Below, in pieces: positions 11,916 through 24,761 of a DNA stretch of 64,000 bases (the first letter of the stretch is position 1; the number at the start of each line of letters is the position of its first letter). The notes under the pieces were generated by a model, which saw only the letters and a list, made by a program, of their open reading frames with translations, was not told the DNA's origin and searched no databases. Source of the stretch: Ananas comosus (Eukaryota > Streptophyta > Magnoliopsida > Poales > Bromeliaceae). The position numbers and the translations under genes were made by a program. The DNA is taken from NCBI RefSeq assembly GCF_001540865.1, contig NC_033645.1:2350773-2414772 (forward strand), given 5' to 3'.

Positions 11916-13901
11916 TCACCGCCTGTCTGACGCCACGGATTCTGCCGAGAACAAGTAGCTCACACGAGAAAGAACTGAATCATGCGCAGGGTCATAGGGG
12001 TGTTCCTTGGACGGAATCTCCAATATAGCAGGAACTGGTTTGTTGTAGCTGTCGACTAAAAACCTTATCATGTTGGCAACCTGTAAATACAATTAACAAA
12101 CGGTTGTTTAGAACAATATCAAGATGTTACTTGAGGCATGAGATACGGTTAACAACATCGAACATCTGTGATACTCACATATTGGCTAATCAACACAATT
12201 GCAATGTCTTCTCTTGCAGTGAACTCCTTAAATGCATCTTCAATTGCTTTCACAGTTGTTTCTATGAAATGTCATAACAGAAGAATCAGTTTACCAACAA
12301 TGGCTACTACAAGGTCATTTGATGTATAAAAATCATCACTTTTAACAGTCCTAGAGCTTGACAACTATGAATTGTAAAAATGCAAGAAGAATTTCAGTGT
12401 CTTGCTATTGAACAATCTTTTTTCAAAATTCCGTATCTTTCTTTCCCAAATTATGAATTGAAAAAGAGATTCTTACAAAAATGATCTCATTAATATAAAA
12501 AATATGGAGGCATTTTGCATTAAGATAACTATGACTAACTAGCCGAAGTAAGGCTCCCACCATCGCGAGGTCTACAGAGAGTTAGATATATGCTGCTTTA
12601 TACCAGAAGCTATAATATTACATATGAAATGAAGACTACCAATACAAACTAAATAAAATAAATGTGGAACAAAAACAAGACAAAGGGTGATTTGATGAGT
12701 TAATGAAATTACTGTTGTCGACAATAACGAAGTTTGTCTTTCTCCGCAGATCAACATTACCAACTCCAGCCAACAGGAATCCAGTCACAGTGTCCTAAGA
12801 GAACCAAATAAAAAAGAACAGAAAATAATCCTCAGATCTTCTATGATTTACAATTTAGTAAAAAAATATAAAATAGCACAAAAACAAATCTGGATGATGC
12901 TCATTTCTATATCAATAGCTTGGAAGCGCCATCTCACACATGGCGATATTTTTCTAGTGTTGCATGAAGCAAATTTTAGATGTCATTCAGGGTCATACTA
13001 CATGACCTGTTGTAAAAACTCATCAGCAATTAAATGACATAAGTATTTCTGAAAGATAACCATGTATAATGCTCTGCAATCTGCAGGAACCATCTATAGT
13101 GCATTCCTAGATCCAACTAGTAAATAACTCATGAGCATCTCTCATTTGAATAACAGCGGTAATCACCACAAAATCCAAGAAAAATTAGAATGCCCACATA
13201 ACGATAATAACTAAATTTATGAAATCTCAAGGAAAGTTGTTCCAAAACTAATCACACAGCTTCAAACAGACCAAAATTTCCCTAAATTCCAAAAAACGCA
13301 AATCATAGGTCACATTGGTGATAACTGATAAAGCATAGCGTGCATGGGAAATATTAGAGTCAACCGTATACAAATTGGTAGAAAACTCAATGATAACTAA
13401 GCCCCAGTTTTCCAAGGTGAACAACACTAACTAGATCTTGACACATACGCTGTCGCCGTCTTCTAAATGTTCATACAGTAAGCTTAAACTATCAGAAAAA
13501 ATACAAGATTATGGAAGTAACTAGTCAAAATAACTACTACATGATTCTCGAGAATTTCACCTACTATCATCAGTTTTGGCAAATGAAAATGAGACACACA
13601 AACTACCTGTTCAAAAATTTGCCTTTTATACAAGCTAATTTGCTTATTTCCTAATCCGAATATCAAAAACTCTACGACAGTAATCAGATAAATTCCCGTA
13701 ATGAACAAAAATTAGACCAACAAGCTACCTATTGAAATTTACTCAGTACTATTCTCTAGTCCGAATTCTGAAAACACTTCGACAAAAATCAGATTGTAAA
13801 AGAGCCATTTTTCTCGAAGCGAGATGAATAGGACCTACCTCGTCGGCGATCATTGCAATAAGAGCCGAGTTAATCGTCTGGATCGGAGTTCGTCCAGCCA
13901 T
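11916..13901 (-). CDS. VHA-F: V-type proton ATPase subunit F
   Basis: Subunit F of the V1 head of the vacuolar H+-ATPase; it sits on the central rotor with subunit D and couples ATP hydrolysis to proton pumping into vacuole and trans-Golgi. Four exons on the minus strand: 13901-13839, 12794-12713, 12261-12179, 12080-11916. They give 393 nt, 130 residues, matching plant VHA-F. It begins MAGRTPIQ. Conserved landmarks are [16 protein letters not shown] near the N-terminus, [28 protein letters not shown] and the C-terminal [18 protein letters not shown]. Intron 1 is about 1 kb and holds nothing recognisable. The 5' UTR has a GAA-type run (about 14072-14098 on the plus strand). Confidence 0.96.
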
Positions 13902-14548
13902 CGCAACCAATAATTACTAAAAAAACAGGTAAATATAAAACCTAATAAAAAACCAACGCAAAAGGGGAAACGATCAATAATAGATAGATCGGAATTAAGA
14001 TTGCGATTTCTCCGACATCGAAAACCCTAACAATGTCGGGAAAAGGGGAAAAGAGGTGAGGCGATTACCTGCGATCGAAGAAGAAGAAGAAGAAGAAGGG
14101 ACCCGAAGAAGGAAATGAGTGCGATCACGAAGGTGTTTTCGTCGCGATTCGTGCGGTGGTGTTTGGGATCGTTACGATTATTAATATGAGAACAGGAGAT
14201 GGTCTTCAGTGTCACGAATCACAGCCACCGTCCAAGGGAGCGTGATCATAATGGACGGTAGAGATTGTAGAGACCGCCCACAACTATAATCCCCCCCTTT
14301 TTTTCCCCAAATTTTGGCTATTTGTCTTTCAATTGATATCATTCTCAATTTTTTATTGTTTAATTTTAAAATTTCGTTAAAAATAAATTGTTTTAATTAC
14401 CAGTATCTAAACCCCGTTGCTTTAAAGTCTCATTTCAGAATTTTGGAGAGCCATATAACACACTAATTTCACCCAAAATTTGTAAAAAAAAAGACAATAA
14501 ATTATTCCGCAGCCCCAGTTAGAATTTTAATTTGGACAAGGATTGTTC
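13902..14548. other. VHA-F promoter region
   Basis: 5' flank of VHA-F. It includes a CTT/GAA tract next to the start and then AT-rich DNA leading to the retroelement remnant at 14549. No gene seen. Confidence 0.55.
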
Positions 14549-15057
14549 TGTTGGCTTAAATGAGCCTATATTCTGCCTTGTGGTGGAAGATCATATTAGG
14601 TCAAGTCATATTCGTAATGGTGTAAGACTCGGTGGGTCAAGTTATATTCGAAGTAGCGTGAGACAAAATTAGACCGAGTGACAATCAAGACTTGTAAACG
14701 CTATATATGTACATTTTAAGTAAATTGATTATGTATTTCTAACAACTCGACCTTTTGAAATTAATAGTTGGCGTCAAAGATCCGACAAGTGATATCAGAG
14801 TCAGAGATTACGGATTCGATTCTCACATACTGTAAATATTGGGCTAACATCTTGTCATACGGCGAAAGATCATGTTAGACCCAGCCATATTCGAAATGGC
14901 GCAGGACTGAATGAGCCAAATCATGTTCGAAGTGACGTAAAACTCATCAAGCTGAGTCACAATCAAGATCCGTAGACGTCATATCTGTACGCTTTAAATG
15001 AATTAATTGAGTATTTCTAATCACTCGGAATTTTAGGATTAATGGTTAACGCCAACA
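14549..15057 (+). mobile_element. Degenerate TRIM-like retrotransposon
   Basis: Two direct repeats of about 228 bp (about 14549-14778 and 14831-15057) share successive blocks: gaaagatcat-ttag, catattcgaa, gtgacaatcaaga, a tgtac-tttaa-t block and gtatttctaa-ac-cg. Between them lie only about 50 bp, starting with tgatatcagag at about 14790-14800. That is one base off TGGTATCAGAG, the primer-binding site complementary to the initiator tRNA-Met 3' end. Two long terminal repeats, a primer site and no coding interior define a TRIM. The repeats are diverged and I could not confirm a target-site duplication, so it is old. Confidence 0.75.
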
Positions 15058-15424
15058 AGCCGACATGTTCCACCAATATGTAAAACAATTCTATACTTTT
15101 AATAAGTATTTCTCATGAGTCGTGTTACGGCAAAATTCACTGAGTCAGTAAACGCAAGCATCAAAATTTTACAAATCAACCAGCCCAAGCGGTCGAGTAA
15201 ATATGAGATGATCTTCACAAACAGAAAAATATACCTAAAAATCAAAGTAAAGCTTAAAAACTCTATGCCTTTTCCTCTCTCATAAATAGAGAGTAGGTAA
15301 CAAAATCTGGCACTAGAAATGCTGGTATCTGCGGCCAACATAATTTAAAGTAACTCTTCTCGTAAGAACTCTGAGATGGCCCTGGGAGCAAAAAATCAAA
15401 ATTCAAAACATACACGGATAATAA

Positions 15425-18400
15425 TCACTCTTCTAACATCTTTGCTGCAAGGTCCCTCATACTTTTTAGAGAACGCATAACATACAGCGGTTCGGCTTCA
15501 GCCAGAGCAGAGCTTATGCTCAACAAAACTTTTTGAAATGTCTCTTCCAATTCTTTGAACTGTCCAGAATATGAAGTTGCCGCAGATTTCGGCAGATTTT
15601 CATATTCTCCGTGCTGTGTTGGCATTTCCGCCAGCTTCTGTGTTTTATTTTTCCGTTCACTCAACTCTGCTTCTAGCTCGGAAGCCATCATAGCAGCCCT
15701 CGCAATACAGGAAGGTGGAAGCTGTGGAAGTAAAAGGACCACAACTTAATAGCAAGTATTGATATCCATAATTATTTTGTCATTACTTTTGTTATAGATG
15801 AAACTTCATGCCCATGGTAAACAAATAAAATTTACATCTTGAACCAACAAATGGCATCACCTCATATTAGAATCAAGCAACACAATCAACAAATAAATGT
15901 CTTGCGACTATGGGTGCATGGGAGGAAAGTTAATAATAATTAAAAGAGAGAGAGAGAGGAAAAGAATGCATAGGTAACTAATAGTAGCAGCATTCCAGAA
16001 TAGAAAAGTGGAAATACAAAATCCAAAATTTCATTTGTTTCTTTTCAATCTGACAAATCAGAAATGTTATAAAGCAAGCTAACCTGTGCAAGCCGAGCAA
16101 CGTTAAGACCAAAGCTCTTGTCCGATGCTCCTCTAACAACTTTATACAGAAAAGTAACTTCTCCTTGATCCAGTTTCCCTGCACCAGATCCAGTCTCCGA
16201 ATCTATAGTTTCTGAGGGTTGCTCTGTTGTAAGATAGGACACATGATACGCCCCAACATAGCTTTTGAACTCCATTTGAATATCTAAGATCTTAGGGTAG
16301 TGAGTGACAAAAAGAACCATGCTTTTCTTCTCCTTGAGAAGATAATGGAGAGTAGCATAAGCAATGGCAACACCGTCATGAGTGCTCGTGCCGCGACCGA
16401 GCTCATCAATGATGACCAAAGAGCGGGATGAGCAGTTGCGCAGTATGTGAGAAGCTTCGCTCAACTCTTCAAAAAATGTGCTCGTCCCTTGCTGGATACT
16501 GTCAGAGGCACCCATGCGGGTGTATATTCCATCTAGCACATGCAACCTTGCTGAAGACGCTGGTACAAAGGAACCAACCTAGAGGTATCAGAGGGGCACG
16601 TTTTATGAAGCTACTGTCAGAAATCAGGTTCGAAAGAACTAGGAAAGCAACAAAACGCACAATATGTAAGTTATTACTTCTCTCTGTCATATAAGGCACA
16701 AAACAATAATGTAAGATAAAAAATAACCAAGAAAATGACTATGATATCAATTTGCATAACATGAAGAAATATTGAAAAAAAACAAAACATCATCTATTAG
16801 GGGAAAAAAACATACGCATTAATAGACAGTTAAAAAATAAACCTATACAAGCCCCATAGCATTTCTTTTTTATATATATATATTTTTTAAGCGATGAAAT
16901 TCGGCACAATAAAACCCAGATCATCAGAACACAAATCTCACGAAAACTTGGAAGATCAATTGGGCTTTTACTATAATAAGTGATAATGAGAGGGAATATG
17001 TTACGAAACACATGGGGTATGGCCGTATAAACTTGGTCATGCAAATAGATGATCTATATATACCTGTGCCATTATAGCTATTAGAGCAACTTGGCGAATA
17101 TAGCAGCTCTTCCCACCCATATTTGGTCCGGTGACTATCTGACAATACTCACTGTCAGCATGCAAGTTGGTATCATTAGGAACAAAACCATCTCCCAAAA
17201 GGGACTCAAGAACCTGAGAGGGACAATATGATCAATGCCAGAATATTTTATTAAGTGTGCAAGGCCAAACTGGAAGTAGAAAGGGAGATAAGGTAAAAAA
17301 TAATATGGATTTACCAACTTACCGGATGACGACCACATTTGATTTGGATTTGACTCGGTTCTTCATCATTAACAAATACCGGTCGCACATAATTCTGCCA
17401 ATTTATATAGGAGTATAAATGCTAGTCAAGATCAAACGATGGCAGGAGGGAAGAGATTATCTTTGACTAATGGTACCATGAGAGTACCTGATTTCTTGAA
17501 AGAGTTGAAAGTGAATGCAAACAGTCCAAAGCAGCTAGAGATTGAACAGCTGCTTGAAACTGAGAGTAGTATTTTCCGAATCCCATTAAAAAACCATCCC
17601 ACGTGGTCCTGCAGGTAACTGCAAGCTCTTCCTTAGCAAGCACTAACTCATCTAATGCCTTCAATACTTCAGGAGGGTGATATCGGATTGTTTTCTTTGT
17701 GCCACTAACTTTTACCCAGTTTAAAGGAACCCTCACATCTGAAGGCAGCTGCACTAGAAATAATAAACCCTGTTAGTAATAACATCAACAATACAAAGAA
17801 TAATAACTTCAAGAAAAGAGACAGAAATTACAGTAGTAACTTTAGTGCCTAAGACAAAAAGAAACCAAAAGGATGATCTGCTATTGCTAGTTTTCTTACA
17901 AACTATTTTATCTTACTTAACGGTTAAGTTGAATGACTTACTTCTATCAAATGTGTTGTCCCAGAAATTGTCTTGAACTCTAAGTTGCGCAAATGGAGCT
18001 GCCTTTGGTATTGAGGAAGTAATAAATGCAGCTTCTCTGTTTCCATCTTGACAGCTATATGACCCCTTGCAACCTGTGAATAGAAATACCAATTATTGTG
18101 AAATATACAAATAAATTATATCGACGATGAAAATAGCGTTCCTTACCTCAGGAAACTGATCATTTGAAGTAATAAATAAATTCAACATATCTCCTTGATC
18201 AGCAGCATCTTTGTTAAGACAAGATAGAAGTTTCACAGCATGAGCAATTATAGTAGATGATGAAGTCGTACAAATTAGTCTTCTCAAAAGGCCAGAATTA
18301 ACTTTTCTCTGTTGTGATAGTACAACGCCGTCATCTTCAACGTGAAGCACTTGTAGTTGCTTAGCAGATGTCAGGATAGCTTGAATAACCCCAATGAACT

Positions 18401-21400
18401 GTTAAGGAATGTGGTAATACTGAGTCATAAATTACGGGGACAAAACACACAGAAAGCTTGAGGAAACTATAGCAGAGAAAAAGAGTAAAAGGACAGAAAG
18501 TCGAGCATCCGTGGATCCAGAAATGAGAAATGTAATACAACATTACCAAGCACACGGACCGGATAGGAAAAACAAATAAATATATAAGAGGAGAGAAACA
18601 AGTATTACAACTTCTTCATATTAAGTAAACATGTTTATTTGGTAAGTTAAGATCACAATATTATAGCCATTAACAAGAGAGAACAAAAAAGTAACCGCAT
18701 TACCTCCTTTGGTGTGGCTGTACGGTGAAATATTCTTGTTATTCCTCTTTGAACATCAGGTGACCTTCCCAGCATAGTTAAAACTGAAGAAAGAACAGAA
18801 CCCAACTCAGAGTGCACAACCAAATTACAGGAAGTCTCACTTTCCTGCATGTGCTTGTCGTGTGATTCTCTACATGATCCCATAGATTCCGAAATCTCTG
18901 ATACCGCATCAAGACGAGCATATATCAAGTTTCTATCACATAAGGGATGCGTCAACTGCAAGATAATGTTGAAATTCAACAAAGAACTGAAACCATATTG
19001 ATAAGCAGTAACTGCAAACAATTTGATTTCGTTTATGTTATGCCTGCTAAACAAGAAATTCAGACATTTCTATTTACATGTCAATGATACATATCTCATA
19101 ACCTGTATGCATATGCTTGGCGCATAAAAGCTAATTCTACAGAAAATATTACCCAGTGTTTCAAAAGTCTGGATCCAAATGCTGTACAAGTACTATTCAT
19201 AATTTGGAGTAACGATCCTTCAGTAGAACCATCAGAATTATTCTTCAATACCTGAAATTTTGGTAAAGATAAATTCTGTGCACAACATCCCAACTAAAAC
19301 TCGTCTAAAAGAGCAGGTAACAAGTAAAAGGGCACGAAATTTGTAGTAACACTACATGAAGGAAAATGTCCTATATCTGCTCTAACCAAAGTTACAGCCA
19401 GAGAAGAAGAGAGAGGTGGTCGGGTGGTGGGGATTCTGCGAAGCCAAATATCATCTTCAAACTGCAATATCCTAACAGGTAGACCACTTAATCATATTTA
19501 TACATTCTTAATGCCCTCAAAAAGTCATTCCAGGAGAGAGCTACATGACCATTCTACCTGCTCTGCACTTCCAATAACCACAAAGCAACTGGTGTTTCTA
19601 GATTTCCACAACTCAAAAATAAACTCAACCAAACAGCTATAGCTTTATCACATATAGCTGTTATGCAAATTTAATCTACTTATGAATAAAAAATTGCACC
19701 CTTCATTTCATCTATCTCATTGAGACACCTACTAGGCTACTACTGCACCACTCAGCCAATATTTTCTATGAGCACGATTTCCTTCTCTAGATCCTACATC
19801 CTACACAAGCGCTCTGTAGCAAGAAGTTTCATAAAGAACAAACAGAATTCCACCGAAATTTACAAGGCTTTTAAAAATCACCTCAAGCTGCTGAAGTGTG
19901 TTTGCAGACAAAGTCATTTCAACTTTGCTCAAAAAGGGCCGGAATGAAGCACCAGAACATATTATTCGTTCAAGGCCAAACTCCTTGAGGTAACGAATGG
20001 CCAAAGCCAACGCCTGAATGACTAGCTCGGGCAAGACCATAATTCCCTACAGAAAAAAGGGGGGAAAAGAAAACCCTCAAACTCAAAGACAATGTCAAGC
20101 CTATAGTAATATGACAGTATACCAAATGATCACCGACAATTATGGAGATATATAAATGGAGCAGAATGAGGCCAATTATGCATTGTCGAATTAGACACAA
20201 CTAAATATCATAAAGAAGAGCCAATTAGTAGACACAGAAGAAGAGAATAAAAAGAGAAAACCAAAAACATATGATACCTCGATTCCTTGAAGCTGCTTTT
20301 CCTCTCTTAGTGCCTCCATTGTTTGTGTATCATTAACAATCAGAGCATTATCATCTAAGTTCTCATATAAGGCCATCACTTCAGCAAGTGCGCCCCCATC
20401 TTTAAAACAGCCTCGCGACGTGCGCTCAACTCGTACATTAGACGAAGGTCCACCATATGCCAATAGCAGCTAGCAATAATTAAAGAAACCTTTAATTTAA
20501 GATATAGAATTGGCAATAAATTCAGCACGAATCTCCTACAGAAACTCACAAGCAATGAGGAAAAATGATCACAAAGATGCGTTCTAACTTAGAAGCTCAT
20601 GACCACAAGAAAGAATTAAATACTTCATTAGCCTTTATACAGTGACCTTGCATGTTCCGTTGAAAAAAAGATAATAATACAAGTCGTTGCCAAGACTAAG
20701 TAATTACTCTTACATTTTATTCACATGGAGCCACAGCACCATCTCACATGAATTAACTAAGTCAAACTTTAACTATTTGCTATGAAAAGCGGTAAAAGAC
20801 TATGCAGAAGTAACTGTCTCGCTTGCACTAAGCATCTTTTGATCAAACAAATAGTACCACAATGCTGCATTAAAAATCTGCACAAAAGAATCTTCTGAGA
20901 AATTTAGATATGCATCGGAAGCATATTTGGGTCTTCCTTTATGAGGATAAATCCAAAACTATTTCTTACAAACAAAAATGTGTCGAATTGCCATATAATT
21001 TCATGTAAGGAAATGAACGTTATCTGGTAAATTTTTATCTCTCTTCTTCTATCAGAAACCAAACCAGCAATATGCCAAGTGGAAACAGTTCTTAAATCCA
21101 CAAGAACAACTCCACATCCATTATAACATAACCAATGGTACAAACTTTTTTTTTGGCTCAAATATAACCACCTTCTCTGTCGCAGTCGAGAGAGGCTCTC
21201 CCAAAAGAATCTCGGCGGGTGACAAGCTCAAAATCACTGCCTCGAGCCCCGACCTCATAGCATTGTCATTGAACTCCCCATGAATAACATCTCCAGTCGA
21301 AACCTCCACCGCAAGAAAACCCACTCTCACATCGAAACCCCCTTCTATCCGACAATCCTTGTTCTCAACCAAAGCATCCTTCTCCACAACGCACACGAGA

Positions 21401-22113
21401 TAATTCCCGCTTTCTGCCTCCATCCCTTCCTCTCCTCTGCCTCCCATATCCTCTGCCGCCTCGATCGTCGCTTTCGTGTACAGAGCCGACAATCCCCGCG
21501 AGAACGGCCCGGCCCGGTTCGGGCCGTGTGCCTTGATCCCAGCCGTCTCCGTCTGCTTCACCACCCCGACCTTATACCCGGCGCCAACAAGCCGCCGCAC
21601 GTGGAATCCCAACCGGAACGTCGGGACACTCGCCGTAAGGAAATTCCGATCAACATGTGCGAAGATCCCCAGAACCCTAGCGGCGATCTCGGCATCGTCC
21701 CCGAAGAAACGATACTTGTACCCAACCTCGACCATCAGGAGGACGTCGGGGTACTTGGACTTGAGCTCGAGGACCTGTTGCTCGAGCGGAGTGTATTTAG
21801 GGTTTTGGGGTAGCGTTCTGGGGGCGGAGGAGGAGGGGGGGTCGAGGAGCTTGGAGAGGAACTTTTGGTGGAGAGAAGGGTTGGAGATGGGGGGAGGGAG
21901 AAGGGTTAGGGCATGGGAGGGGGGAGAGGGTTTGGGCTTCTTCGAGGAAGGGGAAGGGGAGGGTAGGGTTTGGAGGAAGCGCTTGGAGGAAGGGGAGAAG
22001 GAGACGGTCGTGGTGATTTTGGGGGACGGTTTGGGGGCAGCGGAGGAGGAGGAGTCGGGAGGGGGTTTCGGGGCGAAGAAGCGGGAAATGACTTGTTGCT
22101 TATGCTTTCCCAT
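15425..22113 (-). CDS. MSH3: DNA mismatch repair protein MSH3
   Basis: MutS homologue that pairs with MSH2 (MutS-beta) to recognise insertion/deletion loops in the nucleus. Exon 1 (22113 to about 21163) begins [13 protein letters not shown], with a PCNA-binding PIP box (QxxISRFF), a Ser/Pro/Lys-rich tail, then the mismatch-binding domain ([13 protein letters not shown]), where MSH3 has Tyr-Arg in place of the Phe-x-Glu of MSH6. Later exons carry connector and lever pieces: 20.46-20.28 kb (NVRVERT), 20.05-19.88 ([12 protein letters not shown]), 19.25-19.15, 18.96-18.70 ([19 protein letters not shown]), 18.40-18.15, 18.08-17.94, 17.75-17.49 and 17.40-17.32. The ATPase follows: Walker A GPNMGGKS (about 17.13 kb), then [11 protein letters not shown], Walker [11 protein letters not shown] and FVTHYP in 16578-16084. 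The last exon, 15721-15425, has the helix-turn-helix/dimer tail. All exons read open in colinear order, so it looks intact. Exon borders in the middle are approximate. Confidence 0.95.
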
Positions 22114-24343
22114 GAGTGACGGAGACGAGCACAGAGAGATGGCGAGGAGCGAAGTGAGTGAGGTTTTTATAGTACGCCCCGGCGGTTCGGCTTTTTTTTT
22201 TTTTTTTTTTTTTTTCAAATTTCGGTGAACCGGGGAGGGTAGATCCCCTGTTCCTGATACAACAGGGCACTGTTTTATCTGATGACGTGGGTGATTCTTA
22301 TTGGATGGAAGCGTGGGGCCCGATTGAGGTATTGGGCCTTATACAAGATCGGGCACGGCCCAAGAGATTTGGACACGGCCTACGAAGTAGTGATGAGTGT
22401 TGCTGTTGTGTTGGGCTAATGTTGGGCCTGGACAAGCCCAATATTGAATTGGGCCGCACTGTGGATTTGGGTTCGAAGTCCAAACCTTGTTTTTTTTTCT
22501 TTTTTCTTTTCTTTTGCACACATTCCACGGCTTCCTCGGAATTTGTGTTTGGTTATTTGGGAGAATAGGACGAGATATTCCTAGTCTCACAACGGCCCTT
22601 AAAATTATTATCCTCGAAATAAAGTATTTTTTATATCAAATTCCACTCATTTCTTTAATATATTTTACTAGACCAGTAAGAATATCTATCACTATTGCAA
22701 CTTTATTTCGCAACAAAAAATTGACTGAGAATCCGAATGTCGCAAAGTATAGAAAATTACAGAACCCAAACTCTTATATCAATTGGTGCTTCTCTTGTTG
22801 CTTATGCAGTTTACATGCACCAAGCAACAAGTGTTTTTGAGCCGTGCTTAACAATAAATTTCACTTATTGAATACAAATACTATATCATCTGGCGGCCTA
22901 ATCGGGTTCGGGTCAAAGTTCTCCGACCCGATGGATCACGACATGCATGTAACCTACGCGAGTTTCCCATCATCACCAACCACACAGAGAATAACTCGAC
23001 TACCCCAAACTTTTTGATGGTTCTTCGTATTACACATGATCAGTATATTGTATGGAGACATGCATATATATTATCATTGAGAAATCCACGGGCATTAATG
23101 GTTAGCACCTTTTTTTTTTTTTTTTTTCCTTTTGAAGGTGCAATTAATTGTGTCTCGTGTCAAAGTTAGGTCGCAAAAACGCGACCTATCATGTTATTGT
23201 GATTTAGATGAGTCGGAGTCCCCAAAATACTTAAATGCATCTTGTTGGTTTTGTAATGTATGGATAGTGATCATTGTGCACTGTTGGTGAATTTTGCACC
23301 ATGAATTTGATGCAAATTTGCACCGTGACCAACTTGGACCATTCAAGTCCATTCAAAGAAGAAGCAAATTGCATTAATCAATTTATTAATGTGAAACAAA
23401 TTAAGAAGGTAAATAAATATTATTTGTATGCATGCATATATATATATATATATATATGATAATATATTGTTGCAAATTTTTTGAAATTATTTGGTATTGT
23501 TAATTCTCTCTCCTAATTGGAATATCATATGGTGGTGGGGGGAATTAAGTGTTTGTTCCTTTTGTTGTCAATCGCTTACAAATAAAGTTTAAAATGTAGT
23601 AGATTTTTTATTGATTAATAAAAGATGAAAATATTATTTTTAAATGTCTACAATTAATACTTATTTTTTATATATTTTGAAATTTTGAAAATGTGAGGCA
23701 TATGTATATATATAGCCGTTGCATATATATAACTTGAATAGGTAGTAAGCATCTTTCTAAACATAGATACACAAGGGCCCTACAAATTAATCAACCAGTA
23801 CTGGGACTACTTCTTAATTTGGCCCCCTCGTTATCCTCTGCTTCAAAATTGGTGCTATATATTCACCTGTTCCCAATAAATACACGTAATACCAACGTAT
23901 AAATAAATCCCCACGAAATTAAATATAAGTATTTGATGATATATGTGACACAATGAAATAATAGAAAGTAACAGAAAATTATGAGAGCAACTATTTTCCC
24001 CTCTTAGATTAAAATATGAGAGAAAAAAAAAAAGAAATGAATCGGAAAAAAATAATCTTTCATGCATGATCCTTTAATATTTTTTTTATTCATTTAATAT
24101 AATACTTCATGAGAAAAAGTTACTTTTATTTTTTTCCGTTATTTTCACTTCAATCTTTTTTCATCCAGATAAAATATTGCATAAATTTCTTTTTTGTTAA
24201 ATAATGTGAACATTTTATTTTTCTTTTACAAATTAAGCCATTGTACTCAATAGTAAGTACCCAAAAAATTTAATTTTTCAGAACTAAAATATATAAAAAT
24301 AGTACTTATAATATGGAACAATATATACTAAACTTTTTTTTAT
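22114..24343. other. Intergenic DNA upstream of MSH3
   Basis: Contains a poly-T run at about 22191-22215 just upstream of MSH3, and GGGCC/GGCCC-type promoter motifs scattered over about 22315-22460 that probably belong to the MSH3 promoter. Further on it is AT-rich, with a poly-T run at about 23110-23127 and a TA run near 23438-23457. I see no convincing gene. Confidence 0.5.
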
Positions 24344-24761
24344 CACTACAACAGAACTAGATCATAAAAACATATTTTTAGGACACTTTTGTGCAAGTAT
24401 TTTATTTATGCCATTTTTTTTAAAAAAAAATCTATAAAGTCCTAAATATAAAATCCAATCCAACAAAATATAAAAAATTTCTCTACTCAACCAATCCCAC
24501 CTAGCCCACTTGGCCCCATCTCCCATTTTTCCTCCGACGCTACAGCCAACGAGGTAGGATTCCAGCGGTTGGAGTTCGGCCGCGAGATTCGCCATAAGTT
24601 GCTGGAGAAATGGATGCCAAATATCGAGGTGGCCCCACATATAGCGACCCTACGTATACAAACATTTCTAAAAATTAAGTGTCGGTAATTTAGCTAGTAA
24701 TATTTTTTTTGATCTATACCGATATTTAAAAATATCGTTATACATCATTTTTATTGTAGTG
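24344..24761. mobile_element. Non-autonomous CACTA-like element
   Basis: 418 bp starting CACTACAACAGAA and ending in the inverted form (ttattgtagtg), which gives matching CACTACAA termini. The subterminal sequence ggacacttttgtgcaag and the short palindrome ccgatatttaaaaatatcg resemble CACTA subterminal repeats. The 3-bp flanks (tat and gat) do not match exactly, so either the duplication has decayed or the ends are slightly off. The one frame inside it is not a recognisable transposase. Confidence 0.55.

Noticed and set aside
582..22113. SEND1 and MSH3 as a DNA-repair gene cluster
   Set aside because: Three unrelated genes lie between them and each has its own promoter. Proximity is most simply chance.
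21476..22228. 250-codon plus-strand frame opposite MSH3 exon 1
   Set aside because: Antisense shadow of a real exon, ending in a poly-Phe run from the poly-T tract.
24362..24640. 92-codon minus-strand frame in the CACTA-like element
   Set aside because: Not similar to a transposase; the element is too short to be autonomous.
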